64,000 nucleotides of DNA from Bacteroidota bacterium (GTDB lineage: Bacteria > Bacteroidota > Bacteroidia > B-17B0 > Aurantibacillaceae), in NCBI GenBank assembly GCA_021323535.1, contig JAJONO010000003.1, positions 1-64,000 of the forward strand. Reading direction: 5' to 3'. Shown in pieces: positions 61,360 to 64,000 of the stretch. The translations under genes and the position numbers were made by a program. The notes beneath the pieces are model-generated. The model made no database searches and was not told the origin of the DNA. It worked only from the letters and a program-made list of their open reading frames with translations. Positions within the stretch are counted from its first letter, which is position 1, and each line of letters starts with the position of its first letter.

Positions 61360-61835
61360 CATATTCTTTTGTCTTGATACAAAAGAACCAAAAAATCAAG
61401 GCTGCAAATAAATTCCTTGATTTGTAGTTTTTTGATTTTTGTAGTCGCCTGCGAACTTGTCCCGCCTCCATTTACTTGCTGCCGGACTTCGAACAATGCA
61501 GGCTCGCGGAAACTCCCTGCTAAATCCAAAACCTGCCAAATGCAAGGACTTTCCGATGCCGATAAAAATCAAAAACACAAATTGTACGGAATTTCTTTGA
61601 GGCCGACATTATCTATACCCACAAAACTTAAAAGCTAAGCGGTTAGTTGGTTGTCGAACTGTTTTTTGGCCTTTTGCAGAAATAGCTGCGATCAGACTTC
61701 CAAGGCCCATTGTGGGCTTTGTTCATGGTCTGATCGACAGCGATTTTCTTTCGCTGCCTCTACATCGCGAAAGAAAAAATTCCTACAAAATGGCCAAAAG
61801 CGTTTTGCCTACTTTTTCGCGCGAAAAGTAGGAAA
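61360..61835. repeat. Multi-hairpin intergenic element
   Basis: Non-coding stretch of about 475 bases packed with inverted repeats. These are CTTTTGT/ACAAAAG (61366-61385), AAATCAAGG/CCTTGATTT (61393-61423), GCTGCGATCAGAC/GTCTGATCGACAGC (61685-61741, one bulge) with inner GGCCCA/TGGGCT, TTTTCTTTCGC/GCGAAAGAAAA (61744-61777, perfect 11 bp), and a palindrome CCTACTTTTTCGC/GCGAAAAGTAGG (61808-61832). Short frames inside it (minus 61396-61578, plus 61651-62034) have no protein-like pattern. It looks like a dispersed intergenic repeat of the kind scattered in Bacteroidota genomes, but only one copy is in this window. Confidence 0.65.
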
Positions 61836-61873
61836 GATGATTTTTTGGAGACTGACTACAAGAGAATTCTTAT

Positions 61874-61881
61874 TAAATTTG
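61874..61881 (+). promoter_or_regulatory. -7 box before the DoxX/thioredoxin gene
   Basis: TAAATTTG matches TAnnTTTG and lies 10 bases before the ATG at 61892, implying a very short leader. A TTTG at 61844-61847 is somewhat far away to serve as -33. Confidence 0.4.
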
Positions 61882-61891
61882 ACTCACCCAA

Positions 61892-62851
61892 ATGAACTCT
61901 ACCCTCATAAAAAAAATCCTTGCAATCCTCATCTCAGCAGGCCTGGGATTAATCTTCATCTATTCAGGTTATACCAAGCTTCTTCCAGTCATCGAAACAT
62001 TCGAATTTACTTTTGTAGATATTGGAATCGGTAACTGGTACACCGCACCGGTGATTGCACGCTTATTAATCGGACTTGAATTTTTTGTAGGCTTGCTGCT
62101 CATTCTCAATTACAACTTAAAAAAATTTACGCTTCCCTTAACAATAGGTTTGCTGGCGTTCTTCATCATTTATCTTATCATTCAGATCATGGTAAGCGGT
62201 AACGAAGGAAACTGCGGTTGTTTTGGCGAACACCATAAAATGACACCCTTGCAGGCTATTATCAAAAACGTGATCATGATAGCCTTATCATTAGTCGTGT
62301 ATTTCTTTTATGAAGGCTGGAAAATTAAATTCAATAAATTATTTCTGAGTTTTATTTTTCTGACATGTGCAACTGTAACAATGATGATAAATCCTATTGA
62401 TTACAGCTATACTTCCAATAACATGGAGGAAAAAATAAATTATCCTCTTGAGCTGAACCTGCTGTATCAACCCGAGGATACTTCAAAAGTAGAAATTCCG
62501 AAAGTTGAACTCAGAAAAGGAAAACATGTTCTGGCGTTTATGAGTTTAACCTGCGCGCATTGCCGCATTGCCGGAAAAAAATTCCGACTCATTAAAAAAA
62601 ATAATCCCGAACTACCGATCTATTTTGTATTGAACGGCGATAAACCTAAATTGAAAGAATTTCATGACGATACCAACTCCGACAATATTCCGTATTCGTT
62701 TTGCCTCGGTAAATCGTTTATTCAATTAGCCAGTGCGCACTTACCACGTATTTATTATCTCGATAATGGAATCGTTGTGAAAAAAGTGGATTACTTTGAA
62801 CTGAACCAATACCATATTGAAGAGTGGATAAAGTCGGGAAAAGTCGATTGA
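61892..62851 (+). CDS. DoxX/MauE-like membrane protein fused to a thioredoxin-like domain
   Basis: 319 residues. Four transmembrane segments form a DoxX/MauE-type module (ILAILISAGLGLIFIYSGYTK, VIARLLIGLEFFVGLLLIL, LTIGLLAFFIIYLIIQIMV, KNVIMIALSLVVYFFYEGW) with a NCGCFGEHHKMTPLQ loop, a motif common in Bacteroidota members. After a fifth hydrophobic segment, a thioredoxin-like domain carries the redox pair C221-A-H-C224 in LAFMSLTCAHCRIAGKKF and ends in IYYLDNGIVVKKVDYFEL. The fusion suggests electron transfer across the membrane to a periplasmic Cys pair, or thiol maintenance outside (inference). A rhomboid gene follows 27 bases downstream and may be cotranscribed. Confidence 0.87.
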   Translation: MNSTLIKKILAILISAGLGLIFIYSGYTKLLPVIETFEFTFVDIGIGNWYTAPVIARLLIGLEFFVGLLLILNYNLKKFTLPLTIGLLAFFIIYLIIQIMVSGNEGNCGCFGEHHKMTPLQAIIKNVIMIALSLVVYFFYEGWKIKFNKLFLSFIFLTCATVTMMINPIDYSYTSNNMEEKINYPLELNLLYQPEDTSKVEIPKVELRKGKHVLAFMSLTCAHCRIAGKKFRLIKKNNPELPIYFVLNGDKPKLKEFHDDTNSDNIPYSFCLGKSFIQLASAHLPRIYYLDNGIVVKKVDYFELNQYHIEEWIKSGKVD

Positions 62852-62878
62852 TCATCATTAAAAGAAAACAGGGTTAAT

Positions 62879-64000
62879 ATGGCATTTGGTTTTAATCCAA
62901 AACACGAACAGGAAATTTTGCTAAAAGATTGCACAAGGGAAGAATTTTTAATACTGGCCGTTGAAACAGCAAAAAGACTTGAGTGGGACATACATTACAT
63001 AAGTAACACGGGTTTTATTGCTTATACGAATAACCGAACGTTTTCATGGAATAGGGAAGTCACTATTAAAGTGATGGAGAACAGCGCTTTGTTAAGGAGC
63101 GCTTCTACCGGTTCGGAAATGGCCGACTGGGGAAAGAATAAAAGAGTCATTGAAGATTTTATAACTATTTTCGAAAGAAGTAAAGCGGAACTTCCGAAAC
63201 AGGAACTGCACAACCGTTACAATGCTATGCAGGAGCATCTTTCAGGCATGCAGGAAGATCTTTTACAAGCTCCCCCTCCTACAGCAAAAGAAAAAATCAG
63301 GAATTTCTTTTCCATTTTTAAACCCGTTGAAGGATACTTTATTACTCCTGTTATCATTAATGTGAATGTGTTGATCTTCCTTGTGATGATCTCAACAGGA
63401 ATTAATTTTCTTTTCCCAAATGGCGAAAGTCTTCTCAGGTGGGGCGCTAATTTTAAACCCTATACCCTTGAAGGCGAATGGTGGCGAATGATTACAAGTA
63501 CATTCCTGCATTTTGGAATTATTCATCTTTTAATGAACATGTACGCCCTTCTTAATGTGGCTATTTTACTGGAGCCCTTATTGGGCGCTAAGAAATTTGC
63601 AACGGCCTATCTTCTTACGGCGTTAACTGCCAGTGTAACCAGTTTGTGGTGGAACGACTATGGTGTGAGTGCAGGAGCCTCGGGCGCAGTGTTTGGCATG
63701 TATGGTGTTTTTCTTGCACTGCTAACAACACATCTTATAGAAAAAACAACACGGAAAGCGTTACTTACAAGCATTGGTGTTTTTATTGTGTATAATCTTG
63801 CTTTTGGACTGCAATTAAAAATTGTTGACAACTCAGCGCATATCGGAGGTTTAATTGGAGGGATCCTAATTGGTTATGCCTTTGTACCTGCCCTTAAAAG
63901 CCGCGAAAATAAAAGAGTTGAAGGTATAAGTATTACAATTGTAACAGTTGTTATTGTAATGGCGGCCATTTTTGCATGTAGTAAAATCCCAAATGATATT
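62879..64000 (+). CDS. Rhomboid family intramembrane serine protease (3' end beyond window)
   Basis: At least 374 residues, open to the window end. A soluble N-terminal part of about 150 residues (MAFGFNPKHEQEILLKDCT ...) has no recognised domain. The rhomboid core follows: VNVLIFLVMISTGINFLF, then WWRMITSTFLHFGIIHLLMN (the conserved His/Asn-bearing helix). The catalytic serine is S268 in GVSAGASGAVFGMYG and the catalytic His is H321 in DNSAHIGGLIGG. Both members of the dyad are present, so it should be active and cleave transmembrane substrates. A further hydrophobic helix begins at the window edge (ISITIVTVVIVMAAIFA). Substrates are unknown. Confidence 0.92.
   Translation, partial: MAFGFNPKHEQEILLKDCTREEFLILAVETAKRLEWDIHYISNTGFIAYTNNRTFSWNREVTIKVMENSALLRSASTGSEMADWGKNKRVIEDFITIFERSKAELPKQELHNRYNAMQEHLSGMQEDLLQAPPPTAKEKIRNFFSIFKPVEGYFITPVIINVNVLIFLVMISTGINFLFPNGESLLRWGANFKPYTLEGEWWRMITSTFLHFGIIHLLMNMYALLNVAILLEPLLGAKKFATAYLLTALTASVTSLWWNDYGVSAGASGAVFGMYGVFLALLTTHLIEKTTRKALLTSIGVFIVYNLAFGLQLKIVDNSAHIGGLIGGILIGYAFVPALKSRENKRVEGISITIVTVVIVMAAIFACSKIPNDI

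Noticed and set aside
61396-61578. 60-codon minus-strand frame in the multi-hairpin element
   Set aside because: It spans inverted repeats and shows no protein-like pattern; treated as part of the repeat element.
61651-62034. 127-codon plus-strand frame in the multi-hairpin element
   Set aside because: It runs through three hairpins and into the DoxX gene in another frame; cysteine-rich false product.

Overview
This window comes from a member of the Bacteroidota, probably an aerobic, protein-secreting, environmental lineage. Eight loci carry a C-terminal type IX secretion (T9SS) type A sorting domain, typically VYPNPNxGEF...NGVYFVKI...KVVKQ. Promoter -7 boxes match the phylum's TAnnTTTG consensus, the primary sigma factor is the short 287-residue Bacteroidota form, and a LytTR regulator is paired with a beta-propeller histidine kinase. 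There is no rRNA, tRNA, CRISPR array, phage, transposase or T9SS machinery gene here, so the genus cannot be fixed.

Layout. 24-560: an internally deleted pcm. 653-1606: an outer-membrane barrel-like protein. 1887-24654: a 22.8-kb array of giant paralogous T9SS surface proteins on the + strand, built from parallel beta-helices, GEVED domains and Ig-like repeats. Each coding unit has its own terminator; the second is split by a frameshift at about 12190. 24735-32420: housekeeping and repair genes (purC, a GHMP sugar kinase, yajQ, a VanX-type dipeptidase, uvrB), a compact GNAT / polynucleotide-kinase-like / Thg1-like operon that looks like RNA repair, and smpB. 32513-37784: mostly minus-strand accessory genes (YdjM-like hydrolase, phospholipase D family protein, SUKH protein, glycine-rich T9SS protein, DUF1330). 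37853-46052: a sensor kinase / LytTR regulator pair followed by a knob-and-coil surface protein and a T9SS glycoside hydrolase. 46106-50024: small membrane and stress genes including mscL. 50149-55212: a T9SS M43-type metalloprotease and a T9SS Asp-box propeller protein. 55423-59929: rny, zapA and a large hendecad coiled-coil protein, with a structured RNA candidate between zapA and rny. 60420-64000: rpoD, a multi-hairpin repeat element, a DoxX/thioredoxin fusion and a rhomboid protease cut by the window end.

The dominant theme is the cell surface: about half of the coding sequence makes secreted, repeat-rich, probably adhesive or degradative T9SS cargo, alongside a sensory pair that could control part of it. 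The points most worth following are the Thg1-like / kinase operon, the exact 265-residue triplication in the first giant protein, the 25-fold 11-residue repeat in the protein before zapA, and three classes of intergenic inverted repeats.
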